From Gammaproteobacteria bacterium (lineage in GTDB: Bacteria; Pseudomonadota; Gammaproteobacteria; Eutrophobiales; Eutrophobiaceae), in assembly GCA_021773235.1 (NCBI GenBank), contig JAJFKL010000025.1, positions 59,858 to 123,857 on the forward strand: a stretch of DNA of 64,000 bases, given 5' to 3'. The notes under the pieces are model-generated. The model was not told the origin of the DNA. It worked only from the letters and a program-made list of their open reading frames with translations, and did no database searches. Shown here piece after piece: positions 1 through 8,783 of the stretch. The translations under genes and the position numbers were made by a program. The first letter of the stretch is position 1. Each line of letters begins with the position of its first letter.

Positions 1-1496
1 TTTTCTATTACTGTATTTATTGCGGTTGCCAATTTAATTGAAATCGGATTTCCATTTGCAGAAATTGGCTTGGTCAAATCAGCATTACCTTCTTCCATTC
101 CTGCTGCCAACACTTCAAGAGATTCGACTGCTGTTTCAATCGGTTTAATAATCATGCTCGCATATAATCTACCAACACCAGAGGCCGCAATAATCATTAC
201 GATCAGACAAACAAGCGACCAATATTGAATTCGCTGAGTGAGAGCCTCTACTGCTGCAAATGCTTCAGATTCATCAATTTCACTTAAGATAGACCAGTCT
301 AAACCTTTAATATTAAGAGGTGCATAAGCCGAGAGTACAGAAATGCCACGGTAATCGGGAAAAATATCAAAGCCACTTCTGTCTGCAAGTGCAGCATCAG
401 CACCCTGTGACTTAATCGGTTGTAATCCTATCGTTGTACCCGTATTTTCAATTGCATTTACAATGTTGCTTGCTACACCAGTAGATTTTAATAATTGCAA
501 ATACGCGGATTTGTCTTCTATCAAAAAGCGGCCCATGCTGCGCATCTTTGAATCTTGTCCTATAAGATAAGTTTCACCGGAGTTACCGAGACCAACAATA
601 TTCCAATCTTCCTTGTACGTCATGATGTCGTTGATACGATCAATTGGCATTTGAAAAATTAATATGCCAATTTTTTTCCCCTTATCAAAAATAGGTGAGG
701 CAATAAACGCTGCAGGTGATTCATAAGATGGTGTATACGGTGAGAAATCAGTTAGAGCATAGAAATCTGGGCCATCGCCTTCATTAACTTTTCTGAATAC
801 TTCGCCAATACCACTATTTGCAAATGGACCATCAATTAACGATGTAGCAAAATCAATCTCTTTAAAAACAGAATAGACGATGTTACCTGTCTCGTGGTCA
901 ACTAGAAAAATATCGTAATAACCAAAACGCTGCATAAAATCGTGAAACTGTGGGTGATATTTCTCGTGTAGATCAGAATAATTAGATTGCTCATTTGCTC
1001 GAATTAAATTGTCTTTTTCCCCCAAAGAATATTGGTTTTCGGCCATGTAATGATATTGAAGATTTATACCTTCATTGCTTACATTATGACTAATATTCGA
1101 TACATCAACTGACACATCTGGATTCTTTTCTTTGTAGGCAGTAAGGAATTGATTTCTTAAATAATCATGGACTAGAGGTTTTGTTTCACGATCGGATTGA
1201 ATATTAATGTCACTGCTGTAATTTTTAAATCCCTCTTTAAAGCCCAACATTGAGTCAATGGTCATTTGATCATTCGAAAAACTTAAGACCTGATTTTTAA
1301 GTAACTTGAAATAACTTTCAATTTCAATTTTTTTCGTTGAACGCAGGGCTATCAATTTTTCTTTCGCCTGCTCTTGGATTGCCTGGCGCCCACTATCGAT
1401 AGATAGCCAACCTATTACGCTCGCTATAATTAAAGCAGGGATCACCCCCAAAAGTGCGGAGGTGATCACCAATTGAGTCTTCATTTCTAATTTCAT
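1..1496 (-). CDS. Methyl-accepting chemotaxis protein, C-terminal part outside the window
   Basis: About 498 residues are readable from an ATG at 1496 to the window edge with no stop, so the signalling tail is cut off by the window, not by mutation. A Shine-Dalgarno-like GGGAGAGA lies at about 1501-1510. The order is a cytoplasmic N-terminus, a first membrane helix at about residues 8-28, a long periplasmic sensor region, a second helix at about 430-455, and the start of a HAMP region. The sensor region is colinear with that of the complete receptor at 24548-26890 (shared [39 protein letters not shown]), so both belong to one double-Cache-like paralogue family. The role is ligand sensing and signalling to CheA; the ligand cannot be read from sequence. 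Confidence 0.9.
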   Translation of the reverse strand, partial: MKLEMKTQLVITSALLGVIPALIIASVIGWLSIDSGRQAIQEQAKEKLIALRSTKKIEIESYFKLLKNQVLSFSNDQMTIDSMLGFKEGFKNYSSDINIQSDRETKPLVHDYLRNQFLTAYKEKNPDVSVDVSNISHNVSNEGINLQYHYMAENQYSLGEKDNLIRANEQSNYSDLHEKYHPQFHDFMQRFGYYDIFLVDHETGNIVYSVFKEIDFATSLIDGPFANSGIGEVFRKVNEGDGPDFYALTDFSPYTPSYESPAAFIASPIFDKGKKIGILIFQMPIDRINDIMTYKEDWNIVGLGNSGETYLIGQDSKMRSMGRFLIEDKSAYLQLLKSTGVASNIVNAIENTGTTIGLQPIKSQGADAALADRSGFDIFPDYRGISVLSAYAPLNIKGLDWSILSEIDESEAFAAVEALTQRIQYWSLVCLIVMIIAASGVGRLYASMIIKPIETAVESLEVLAAGMEEGNADLTKPISANGNPISIKLATAINTVIE

Positions 1497-1767
1497 TTTA
1501 TCTCTCCCTGAGAAAGTACGAAGTTCCATCTTCAAAATTATGCTATGAATTAGTCAGGGTAACGGCTAACTGTGCTTTCACTGAATACGTAATTATGGTG
1601 ATTTTTAATAAGGTTAGACGTACCCAATAAAGAGTACATAACACGACTGGCCAAATAGGTTAAAACATCACAAGTAACTGTAATTGCTTAATTTATTTTA
1701 ATTTAGCACTGATTTTCTAGAATTGAGAATGCTGAATATATCGACACGATCACACTTTTGCCAACAA

Positions 1768-1786
1768 AATGTTGCGGCGCAACATT
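1768..1786. promoter_or_regulatory. Palindromic operator overlapping the -35 of the first phasin gene (PhaR-like)
   Basis: AATGTTGCG-G-CGCAACATT is a perfect inverted repeat with 9-base arms around one base. Its core reads TGC-N3-GCA, the form reported for PhaR, the PHA-responsive repressor of phasin genes in Paracoccus and relatives. The same palindrome lies in the same place before the second phasin gene. Binding by PhaR is inferred; no phaR gene is in the window. Confidence 0.7.
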
Positions 1787-1799
1787 AAAAACGTATAAT
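1772..1799 (+). promoter_or_regulatory. Sigma-70 promoter of the first phasin gene
   Basis: A -35-like TTGCGG (1772-1777) and a perfect TATAAT (1794-1799) are 16 bases apart. The -35 lies inside the palindrome, so a bound repressor would block polymerase. A TTGGAG ribosome-binding site precedes the ATG at 1837. Confidence 0.65.
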
Positions 1800-1836
1800 A
1801 TTTCTCAACTAAATTTAAACCTTTTGGAGACGAACC

Positions 1837-2145
1837 ATGACGACACATTTAGATAAAATGTTCGAACCAATTAAAGAATTGAACGAACTGACATTCAAGA
1901 CAATGCAAGAAATATCTACCATTCAGCTACAATCATTTCAAGATAACGCCAAAATAGGTATGTATGCATTAAATACAGCAACTGATGTTAAAGACTATGA
2001 CTCTTTTAAAAACTATCTGGAAAGCCAAGTTGCTGTGACACAGTATGTCTCAGATACTGTCGCTGTTGATGTTAATGATATTCATGAAGTTGGAAAATCA
2101 TTTGCTAACGAAGCAAAAGAAGTAGTTGAGAAATCAATTATCTAA
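1837..2145 (+). CDS. Phasin family protein (paralogue 1)
   Basis: This 102-residue, helix-forming, lysine- and glutamate-rich protein carries the phasin_2-type N-terminal pattern (EPIKELNEL near residue 10), followed by a long amphipathic helix. Phasins coat polyhydroxyalkanoate granules in the cytoplasm and limit their size. The neighbour at 2390 is a clear paralogue of nearly the same length, sharing PIKELNEL, the QDNAK/QENAK region and the terminal VEKS. The start is set by TTGGAG nine bases upstream. The gene is monocistronic, with its own operator-promoter and an intrinsic terminator. No PHA synthase lies in the window. Confidence 0.87.
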   Translation: MTTHLDKMFEPIKELNELTFKTMQEISTIQLQSFQDNAKIGMYALNTATDVKDYDSFKNYLESQVAVTQYVSDTVAVDVNDIHEVGKSFANEAKEVVEKSII

Positions 2146-2172
2146 TAATTGAGTCCGCTTAATACTAATCAC

Positions 2173-2200
2173 AAAACCGCTCTTTTGAGCGGTTTTTTTT
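2173..2200 (+). terminator. Intrinsic terminator after phasin 1
   Basis: The stem ACCGCTC (2176-2182) pairs with GAGCGGT (2187-2193) around a TTTT loop and runs into eight Ts. The stem core is nearly the same as in the terminator after phasin 2, which fits duplication of the whole transcription unit. Confidence 0.9.
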
Positions 2201-2319
2201 AACTTACAGCAAGCAAATTAACCACCTAAAATAGATAATATGAGATACAAATTCATCACCTCAAGACCTAGAACAGCTATTTTTACTAATATATTCAAGT
2301 AGATATGAATTATATATTT

Positions 2320-2351
2320 TATGTTGCGTCGCAACATATTTGGCGTATAAT
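2320..2351 (+). promoter_or_regulatory. PhaR-like operator and promoter of the second phasin gene
   Basis: TATGTTGCG-T-CGCAACATA (2320-2338) is a perfect inverted repeat of 9-base arms. TTGCGT (2324-2329) inside it serves as the -35, and TATAAT (2346-2351) follows after 16 bases, the same geometry as at the first phasin gene. Between the two copies only the central base and the outermost pair differ. Confidence 0.7.
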
Positions 2352-2389
2352 AAGCTCCAATGTTTAAATAAATTATTTGGAGAAATACA

Positions 2390-2704
2390 ATGGATAACAC
2401 ATTCGAAAAACTGGTAGCACCGATTAAAGAACTTAATGAATTGGCCTTAAAAAGCATTGAAGAAATTACCGCAATCCAAATTAAGACCCTTCAGGAAAAT
2501 GCGAAGATTAGCGTTGAATCACTAAAATCTGTAAACGAGATCAAAGACCTTGATTCTCTACAAGGTTACTTGTCTAACCAGGTTGAAGTTGCACAAAGCG
2601 TATCTACTCATGCAGTAGAAGATGCACAAGAAATAGCCAAATTAGGTGAATCTTATGCTACCAACGTAAAGAAGATTGTTGAGAAATCAGTACCTACTGC
2701 TTAA
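2390..2704 (+). CDS. Phasin family protein (paralogue 2)
   Basis: The 104-residue product resembles the protein at 1837-2145 along its whole length (PIKELNEL near residue 12, ENAKI, EKS at the end) and should coat PHA granules. The start follows a TTGGAG ribosome-binding site. It has its own operator-promoter and terminator, so the two genes are separately transcribed duplicates that probably answer to one regulator. Divergence in the middle of the proteins suggests the duplication is not recent. Confidence 0.87.
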   Translation: MDNTFEKLVAPIKELNELALKSIEEITAIQIKTLQENAKISVESLKSVNEIKDLDSLQGYLSNQVEVAQSVSTHAVEDAQEIAKLGESYATNVKKIVEKSVPTA

Positions 2705-2727
2705 TCTAGACTTCATAAGTTGGAATT

Positions 2728-2755
2728 AAAAACCGCTCCCACGAGCGGTTTTTTT
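2728..2755 (+). terminator. Intrinsic terminator after phasin 2
   Basis: The stem AACCGCTC (2731-2738) pairs with GAGCGGTT (2743-2750) around CCAC and is followed by a T run. Confidence 0.9.
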
Positions 2756-2757
2756 AC

Positions 2758-2870
2758 GTCCATGGATGGACCGTATGTCGCGAGAGGACACGACTACATG
2801 GATGTAGGAGATAGAGTAACGCCGGGAGCAGTTACCGAGGAGTCCGAAGCGACTAGCACAGGAACCTAAT
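2758..2870. repeat. Non-coding, repeat-like G-rich segment
   Basis: The segment is richer in G than the surrounding intergenic DNA and has no ORF. CATGGATG occurs twice (2761-2768 and 2797-2804), and GTAAC (2816-2820) faces GTTAC (2831-2835) as an inverted repeat. It looks like a dispersed intergenic repeat, but no second copy is in this window, so this rests on appearance only. Confidence 0.3.
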
Positions 2871-2905
2871 ATATCAGGCTTCTTATTCTAGCCAACCCAA
2901 AGCGA

Positions 2906-4006
2906 CTAAGCTGCCTCATAAGTCGGAAAATCAGCTAAACCATCTTCTCTAGGTGTCCACCATAGCTCTACATCTGCCTCGGGCGCTAGCGGCCAGTCAT
3001 TTCTATAACGTTCTACCAGATCCGGGTTACTGATATAAGGTCGTCCAAAGGCAATCAGGTCAGCTTTGCCATCGGTAATAGCTTTTTCCGCAGTCTCTTG
3101 TGTATAACCACAATTACCCATTAACGGACCATCAAATACCTGACGGAATTCATCCAGCGTCATTGGCTCACCCAATTCATGAAAACCGAATGCCAGACCA
3201 TCCATGACATGTAGGTAGGCCAAACCATACTGGTTTAACTGTTGCGCGACATAGGTAAAGGACTCTCGAAAATCTGCTGAACCCATATCATTAAACACGC
3301 CGTTAGGTGCCAAGCGGACCCCGACGCGTTCTGCCGGTACCTCCTCAGTAACAGCCTTAATCACTTCATCTAACATACGATATCTTTTTTCGATACTGCC
3401 ACCGTATTCATCGGTACGCTGATTGGTACGCGACTGTAAAAACTGGTCGAGCAGATAACCATTCGCACTGTGTACTTCAACACCATCAAAACCGGCCTGC
3501 ATCGCACGCTTCGCAGCATTCCTGTAGTCCAGTACCGTTTGCTTAATCTCGTCAATGGTGAGTGCATGCGGGGTTTCGTATTCTTCCTTACCATTTGGCG
3601 TATGGATCTCATCGCCATTTATTTTGATTGCAGAAGGTGCAACCGGTAATTCACCATTGTCATGAAAACTGGTGTGCGAAGCTCGGCCCATATGCCATAA
3701 CTGTAGAAATATAAGGCCACCTTCAGCATGAACCGCATCAACGACCCGTTTCCAACCCTGCATTTGCTCATCGTTATAGATGCCCGGTGAGTCGACCCAA
3801 CCTCTGGCAATCTTCGACACCACCGTCGCTTCGGTAATGACCAAACCTGCCGAAGCACGCTGCCGGTAGTACTCAGCCATCAGCTCATTCGGGATTCGAT
3901 CTTTACCAGCACGTGCACGCGTTAACGGTGCCAGTACAACACGATTTTTTAATTGTAATGATTCATTCAAAGAAAATGAATTTAACAATGGACTATCTAT
4001 ACTCAT
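2906..4006 (-). CDS. Old Yellow Enzyme family alkene reductase (NemA-like)
   Basis: This is a 366-residue FMN flavoprotein, the usual length for the family, forming one TIM barrel. It should reduce activated C=C bonds (enones, maleimides) or nitro compounds with NAD(P)H in the cytoplasm. Visible signatures are NRVVLAPLTRARA near the N-terminus, FLQLWHMGR near residue 105, the substrate-anion-binding pair in VEVHSANGYLLDQF near residue 180, and the FMN-phosphate segment AFGRPYISNPDL near residue 320. AAGGAAAA sits six bases before the ATG. It lies 61 bp downstream of the MDR reductase on the same strand, so the two may share a transcript and form a redox-detoxification unit. The true substrate is unknown. 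Confidence 0.9.
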   Translation of the reverse strand: MSIDSPLLNSFSLNESLQLKNRVVLAPLTRARAGKDRIPNELMAEYYRQRASAGLVITEATVVSKIARGWVDSPGIYNDEQMQGWKRVVDAVHAEGGLIFLQLWHMGRASHTSFHDNGELPVAPSAIKINGDEIHTPNGKEEYETPHALTIDEIKQTVLDYRNAAKRAMQAGFDGVEVHSANGYLLDQFLQSRTNQRTDEYGGSIEKRYRMLDEVIKAVTEEVPAERVGVRLAPNGVFNDMGSADFRESFTYVAQQLNQYGLAYLHVMDGLAFGFHELGEPMTLDEFRQVFDGPLMGNCGYTQETAEKAITDGKADLIAFGRPYISNPDLVERYRNDWPLAPEADVELWWTPREDGLADFPTYEAA

Positions 4007-4067
4007 GAAAATTTTTCCTTATTAACAATTTGTTGGTTGAATGTACTGTCACTTCAACTACTCGATG

Positions 4068-5060
4068 TTAAACAGTTACCACGATCTTACCTTTTTGCTT
4101 GTTTGTTTCCATAAAGCGTTGTGCCTCTACAATCTCGTCTAAGCTAAATCCATGCTCATCAATGATCGGCTTGAGATCTCCCGAATCGAGCAGGTTGAAC
4201 ACATAGTCTCTGGCACGTTCAAGCATTTCTGGCGATTGTGTAATTTCAAACAAGGTATAACCTCTAACAGTCAATCCTTTCACTAGTGCTGGAAACAAAG
4301 GAAAGGGTGTTGGCTCGGGCGATAAAGCACCATACTCATAGATTGTTGCACCTTTAGCTGCTGCTGCCGCAAGTTCATTTAGCGTTGGTCCGGCGACAGG
4401 ATCAAAAATTAAATTTGCCCCGGCTCCTGATGTAACCTCCATCACCCTTTCCGCTAAGTTTTCCTCATCGGTCACGATGACGTGATCGGCACCCGCCCCG
4501 AGGAGAAATGATTTCTTATCTTCGCCACGAGTAGTTGCAATCGCCACTCCACCCGTTGCTTTAGTAAGCTGAATTGCGGCTAGGCCAACACTACTACTGG
4601 CTGCTGTTATCAATACAACATCACCTTTTTTCATTTTTCCATATTCAATCAAAGCGCCATATGCCGTGATGTACTGCATCCAGATTGCAGCACCCTCAGA
4701 TGCAGAGAGCTTTTCGGGATAATGCGCCACAGCCGCTACAGGCAAGATCGCAGATTCGCCGTATACGCCATAATCTACCATTGAGAATGCAGGGATACTG
4801 CTAACACGATCCCCTATTTTAAAACCTGTCACGCCAGACCCAATCGCGTCAATAATCCCCGCAGCTTCATACCCTAGTTGAGAAGGTAATTTCGGAGTTT
4901 CCAAATATTGCCCTTTTCGAAACACTACTTCAGCACGGTTTAATCCTATTGCCTCAACCTTGATACGAACCTCAGCTTCTCCCGGTTCGACTAAAGGTAA
5001 CTCCTCAAGTTTAAGAACATCGGCCTTACCTAATTCATGAAAACGAACAATCCTGGGCAT
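4068..5060 (-). CDS. Zinc-independent MDR oxidoreductase, quinone-reductase-like
   Basis: The 330-residue protein has the GroES-like N-terminal half and Rossmann NAD(P)H domain of medium-chain dehydrogenases. LGYEAAGIIDAIGSGV (near 65) and the nucleotide-binding stretch VLITAASSSVGLAAIQL (near 150) are typical of the quinone oxidoreductase branch; the structural-zinc cysteine cluster is absent. AGGAG precedes the ATG. It is divergent from an HxlR-type regulator with a 14-bp palindrome between them, the arrangement of qorB and ytfH in E. coli, so response to electrophiles or quinones is a reasonable inference. The substrate is unproven. Confidence 0.85.
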   Translation of the reverse strand: MPRIVRFHELGKADVLKLEELPLVEPGEAEVRIKVEAIGLNRAEVVFRKGQYLETPKLPSQLGYEAAGIIDAIGSGVTGFKIGDRVSSIPAFSMVDYGVYGESAILPVAAVAHYPEKLSASEGAAIWMQYITAYGALIEYGKMKKGDVVLITAASSSVGLAAIQLTKATGGVAIATTRGEDKKSFLLGAGADHVIVTDEENLAERVMEVTSGAGANLIFDPVAGPTLNELAAAAAKGATIYEYGALSPEPTPFPLFPALVKGLTVRGYTLFEITQSPEMLERARDYVFNLLDSGDLKPIIDEHGFSLDEIVEAQRFMETNKQKGKIVVTV

Positions 5061-5145
5061 TAGAAATAACTCCTATTAAATTGAATGATAGCTTGCGGTA
5101 ATTCATGTGCACGTTTGTTAATTGAATGTCGTTAATTTTTATCTG

Positions 5146-5174
5146 TTGCACATAACGAGTTTGAAAACTATAAT
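5146..5174 (+). promoter_or_regulatory. Promoter of the HxlR regulator gene
   Basis: TTGCAC (5146-5151) and TATAAT (5169-5174) are 17 bases apart. Transcription would start near 5181, so the palindrome at 5195-5208 lies just downstream of the start, where it could autorepress. Confidence 0.55.
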
Positions 5175-5194
5175 TCATACAGTATTTTTTGTAA

Positions 5195-5208
5195 ACTAGG
5201 TACCTAGT
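5195..5208. promoter_or_regulatory. Palindromic operator before the HxlR gene
   Basis: ACTAGGTACCTAGT is a perfect 14-base palindrome ten bases before the regulator's ATG. HxlR/DUF24 regulators commonly bind short palindromes next to their own gene and the divergent reductase, so this is the likely site for the product of 5218-5598. It also sits where it would occlude that gene's ribosome-binding region. Confidence 0.6.
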
Positions 5209-5217
5209 AGTAACTAA

Positions 5218-5598
5218 ATGAGTACATTAAAAGCCAATGTTTTTGCAGCAAAGTGTTCGTCTAGAGAAATCCTTGTATTAATCAGCGAGAAATGGGTGTG
5301 CCTAATCGTCTGCGCCTTAAGCAAACACAAAATTCTGCGTTTTGGTGAACTAAAACGACTCTGTGAAGGCGTGTCACAAAAAATGCTTACACAGACTCTA
5401 CGAAAGCTGGAGCGCGATGGCTTAGTAAATCGAACAGTGTATGCCGATAAATTACCGCTAAAAGTAGAATACCAACTCAGCCCATTAGGTGAAAATCTGG
5501 TTCCTGTAATCGAGCAGGTAAAGTCATGGGCTGAGACAAATATGAATAAAATCAATAAGCATCGGTTAGCATTTGAGAAAAAAAATAATGCGGCATGA
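5218..5598 (+). CDS. HxlR family winged-helix transcriptional regulator
   Basis: The 126-residue protein fits the HxlR/DUF24 family. Cys13 lies in AAKCSSRE, at the place of the N-terminal redox cysteine of that family, followed by the EKWVCLIVCAL helix, the LRFGELKRLCEGVSQKMLTQTL helix-turn-helix (in two overlapping parts near residues 40-62) and the wing LVNRTVYADKLPLKVEYQLS. Such proteins sense quinones, aldehydes or diamide through the cysteine. It is divergent from the quinone-reductase-like gene and probably controls it. No clear Shine-Dalgarno sequence precedes the ATG, which lies just behind the palindrome. Confidence 0.88.
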   Translation: MSTLKANVFAAKCSSREILVLISEKWVCLIVCALSKHKILRFGELKRLCEGVSQKMLTQTLRKLERDGLVNRTVYADKLPLKVEYQLSPLGENLVPVIEQVKSWAETNMNKINKHRLAFEKKNNAA

Positions 5599-5606
5599 TC
5601 TGATTA

Positions 5607-5960
5607 TTAGTTTTTATTTAGTAAGTCCTTCAAATTAGCGAATGGTTTGCCAGTGCCATGCTCCCGTTCAAGTTCATTAATCGCACTAGTTGCTGACACA
5701 TCAGAATCCAGATATTTGGCATGTTCATGATCGTGACAATAGAGACATAATAATTCCCAATTGCTGCCGTCTTCTGGATTATTATCGTGATTATGGTCTT
5801 TGTGATGGACTGTTAATTCGCTGATATTTTCTCGAGTAAATTCCCGCTTACATTTACCACAGACCCAAGGGTACAGTTTTAGCGCCTTCTCGCGATAGCC
5901 ATGTCCTCTTGATTCGGCATTGCGTTTAGATTCGGCAACAACTTTATCCAGCTTATCCAC
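5607..5960 (-). CDS. yajD: HNH nuclease family protein YajD
   Basis: The 117-residue protein matches the length and layout of E. coli YajD. A first zinc pair CGKC lies near residues 34-37, the HNH core LTVHHKDHNHDNNPEDG near 50-65, and a second zinc pair CLYCHDHEH near 72-80. HNH domains cut DNA through one metal ion; the biological target of YajD is not known. The start is a GTG at 5960, the only in-frame choice that gives the family N-terminus. It ends nine bases before the convergent end of the HxlR gene and stands alone, 58 bp downstream of yqcC on the same strand. Confidence 0.88.
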   Translation of the reverse strand: MDKLDKVVAESKRNAESRGHGYREKALKLYPWVCGKCKREFTRENISELTVHHKDHNHDNNPEDGSNWELLCLYCHDHEHAKYLDSDVSATSAINELEREHGTGKPFANLKDLLNKN

Positions 5961-6018
5961 GGATCAGTTCAGAATTATGAGAGGTGTTATTTCCACAATT
6001 AATGTCTAGTGATGCTTT

Positions 6019-6363
6019 TTAGTGCCTTAATGCACCCGCTTGAATGCTGATTAAATCATCAAAGGTCTTAAGCTGTTTTAACAGCGTATTTGTCGATGGA
6101 TCATCTTTTTTCAAGCACTCTTCTGCGTATTCAAAGATTCCGCTTTGTGCTGGCAATGGTTTGGTCTGCTCAATGGTATCTTTCATCCTCGGCAGGAATA
6201 TCCACTGTAACCATTGCTCAAATTTCAGTGTATCCATACAAAAAGGGATCGTGCTATTCAGGTCGCTAGCATCAGGTTTGTACTTATCCCACTTACCATG
6301 GGTACGGAGGTTTGCCTCAACTTCTAATAAAACGTCGGCAATTCGGTTTGGAATATCGTGCAT
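6019..6363 (-). CDS. YqcC family protein
   Basis: The 114-residue soluble, helical protein fits the YqcC (DUF446) family: KFEQWLQWIFLPRM near residue 50 and a C-terminal helix pair are family hallmarks. The biochemical role is unknown; in Enterobacteria the gene neighbours truC. Here it sits between yajD and the EF-G gene. ATG at 6363 is the natural start. The C-terminal tail after about residue 105 is short and polar. Confidence 0.85.
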   Translation of the reverse strand: MHDIPNRIADVLLEVEANLRTHGKWDKYKPDASDLNSTIPFCMDTLKFEQWLQWIFLPRMKDTIEQTKPLPAQSGIFEYAEECLKKDDPSTNTLLKQLKTFDDLISIQAGALRH

Positions 6364-6667
6364 TAAAGTGATTATACGTCGAGTTTAGCTGTTCCTAAAG
6401 TTTGAAATGAGCAATCTTGCATATATAAGGAGTCTGATTCTCCCCAAATTTCCGTAAATCGTGGAATATTTGCAATTTTTTACGCAGAAATGACACTTCA
6501 TTTCACATATTTAGACAATCTGGTTTATACTCCGCCCGCCAGTTTACACGTCATGCGGCCATCTCAGTGGAATTTCAAAAGATGTGGGTATTTGGTAGCG
6601 CAGTTTCCCGAAACTAGGCGCAGGGACAGTAATCGATTTCATTAATTTAACTTTATAGAGTAGAACA
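6364..6667 (+). promoter_or_regulatory. Promoter and long leader of the EF-G gene
   Basis: A likely promoter is TTCACA (6502-6507) with TATACT (6526-6531) after 18 bases, giving a leader of about 130 bases. The leader contains a small hairpin, GTTTC-CC-GAAAC near 6605-6620, inside a longer imperfect GCGC-bounded stem. It shows no leader peptide that I can support. A long structured leader hints at post-transcriptional control of this second EF-G. Confidence 0.4.
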
Positions 6668-8761
6668 ATGGCTGACTTATCGAAGTATAGAAACATAGGC
6701 ATCTTCGCACATGTGGACGCAGGCAAAACCACGACTTCAGAACGTATCCTGAAACTGACGGGCAAGATTCATAAAACCGGTGAAGTACATGATGGTGATG
6801 CCACCACTGACTTCATGGAGCAAGAACAGGAGCGCGGAATTACTATTCAGTCTGCTGCAACCAGTTGTTTCTGGGATGACCATCGAATGAATATTATCGA
6901 TACTCCGGGACACGTTGATTTCACCATTGAGGTATATCGTTCATTAAAAGTATTGGACGGTGGCATTGGTGTATTTTGCGGATCGGGTGGTGTTGAACCT
7001 CAGTCTGAAACCAATTGGCGTTATGCCAACGACTCCGAAGTCGCACGAATCATTTTCGTTAATAAGCTAGATCGTATCGGCGCAGATTTCTATCGCGTGA
7101 TCCAACAGGTTGAAGACGTATTAGGTGCAACTCCCGTGGCCATGACACTACCCATCGGCATTGAAGATGATTTTATTGGTGCTGTTGATCTGCTTACCCG
7201 AAAAGCTTGGGTTTGGAGTGACGAGAACGACCCGCTTAGTTATGAAATTCAAGAACCGCCTGCAGATATGGTCGACAAAGTTGAAGAATGGCGCGAGAAA
7301 TTAATTGAAGCCGTAGTCGACCAAGACGATGCAATCATGGAGAAGTATCTGGAAGGCGAAGAACCTACCATAGATGAACTCAAGGCTTGTATCCGTAAAG
7401 GAACAATCAACCTTTCATTCTTCCCGACCTATTGCGGTTCAGCATTTAAAAACAAATGTATCCAATTAGTTTTGGATGCGGTTGTTGACTACCTGCCAAA
7501 TCCAACTGAAGTTAAGCCACAACCTGAAGTCGATCTGGAAGGTACTCCGACTGGAGAAGTAGCAACCGTTGATCCTGATAAACCATTACGCGCATTAGCC
7601 TTTAAAATCATGGACGACCGTTTTGGCGCCCTAACCTTTCTGCGTATCTACTCCGGCAAACTAGAAAAAGGGACAGGAGTACTCAATACTTTTACCGGGA
7701 AAACCGAGCGTATTGGTCGTATCGTTGAAATGCATGCAGACGAACGTATAGAACTAGATGGAGCACAAGCTGGTGACATCGTTGCTGCAATTGGTTTAAA
7801 GAATGTTCAAACCGGGCACACCTTATGTGATCCAGACAATCCTGCAACATTAGAACCAATGGTATTTCCTGACCCTGTAATCTCAATTGCCGTTTCGCCA
7901 AAAGATAAAGCTGCTTCGGAAAAACTGGGTGTCGCTATCGGTAAAATGATTAAAGAAGATCCTTCTTTCCGTGTTGAGACCGATGAAGATAGTGGTGAAA
8001 CCATCCTTAAAGGCATGGGTGAATTACACCTGGATATTAAAGTCGATATTTTGAAACGTACCCACGGTATTGAAGTTGAAGTAGGTAGCCCACAAGTGGC
8101 CTATCGTGAAACCGTTACTAAAACCCTGGAAGATAGCTATACCCACAAGAAACAATCAGGTGGTTCAGGTCAATACGGCAAGATCGACTACATCATTGAA
8201 CCGGGTGAACCTGGCAGTGGTTTCGTATTTGAGTCAAAAGTAACTGGCGGTAACGTACCTAAAGAATTCTGGCCAGCGATTGACGGTGGTTTCAAGAAGA
8301 GTATGGATCAAGGCGTGCTTGCAGGTTACCCCTGTCTCGATTTCAAAGTCACTTTGATGGATGGTGCCTTTCATGCAGTTGACTCCTCAGCTATCGCATT
8401 TGAATTAGCTGCCAAAGCCGCTTACCGACAAAGTATGCCTAAGGCCGGTCCTCAATTAATGGAACCAATCATGAAGGTCGATGTATTTACACCTGAAGAT
8501 CATGTGGGTGATGTGATCGGCGATTTGAATCGTCGTCGCGGTATGATCAAATCTCAGGAAGCGGGGCCAACGGGTGTTCGTATTAAAGCTGAAGCGCCAT
8601 TAAGTGAGATGTTTGGTTACATTGGTTCTTTGCGTACTATGACCTCCGGGCGTGGCCAATTCTCAATGGAGTTTTTACAATACAACCCATGTCCTAAGAA
8701 TGTGGCAGAGGTTGTGATTGCAGAAACAAAAGCGCGAGAAGAAGAAGCAAAGAAAAAATAA
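6668..8761 (+). CDS. fusA: Elongation factor G, second-copy type
   Basis: The 697-residue translational GTPase should drive ribosomal translocation or recycling. G1 AHVDAGKTT, switch I RGITI, G3 DTPGHVDF, G4 NKLD and G5 GSAF are all present, followed by domains II-V up to a typical C-terminus. It differs from canonical str-operon [15 protein letters not shown] replaces the usual EVERSMRVLDG, and NKLDR replaces NKMDR. It is not next to rpsL, rpsG or tuf. That matches the second EF-G (often EF-G1B/FusB) of many gammaproteobacteria. The start has only a weak GAG ribosome-binding site. It is monocistronic with a strong terminator. Whether it is the genome's only EF-G cannot be told from the window. 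Confidence 0.93.
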   Translation: MADLSKYRNIGIFAHVDAGKTTTSERILKLTGKIHKTGEVHDGDATTDFMEQEQERGITIQSAATSCFWDDHRMNIIDTPGHVDFTIEVYRSLKVLDGGIGVFCGSGGVEPQSETNWRYANDSEVARIIFVNKLDRIGADFYRVIQQVEDVLGATPVAMTLPIGIEDDFIGAVDLLTRKAWVWSDENDPLSYEIQEPPADMVDKVEEWREKLIEAVVDQDDAIMEKYLEGEEPTIDELKACIRKGTINLSFFPTYCGSAFKNKCIQLVLDAVVDYLPNPTEVKPQPEVDLEGTPTGEVATVDPDKPLRALAFKIMDDRFGALTFLRIYSGKLEKGTGVLNTFTGKTERIGRIVEMHADERIELDGAQAGDIVAAIGLKNVQTGHTLCDPDNPATLEPMVFPDPVISIAVSPKDKAASEKLGVAIGKMIKEDPSFRVETDEDSGETILKGMGELHLDIKVDILKRTHGIEVEVGSPQVAYRETVTKTLEDSYTHKKQSGGSGQYGKIDYIIEPGEPGSGFVFESKVTGGNVPKEFWPAIDGGFKKSMDQGVLAGYPCLDFKVTLMDGAFHAVDSSAIAFELAAKAAYRQSMPKAGPQLMEPIMKVDVFTPEDHVGDVIGDLNRRRGMIKSQEAGPTGVRIKAEAPLSEMFGYIGSLRTMTSGRGQFSMEFLQYNPCPKNVAEVVIAETKAREEEAKKK

Positions 8762-8783
8762 TATAACGTTAATTATATTAATT

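Larger units (their letters stand above)
1497..1836. other. Divergent intergenic region between the chemoreceptor and the first phasin gene
   Basis: This 340-bp gap holds the ribosome-binding site of the leftward chemoreceptor gene at its left end and the rightward phasin promoter with its palindromic operator at its right end. I see no ORF or RNA gene between them. Confidence 0.6.

Noticed and set aside
2218..2457. A 79-codon minus-strand open frame
   Set aside because: It covers the promoter, operator and start of the second phasin gene and has no support of its own.
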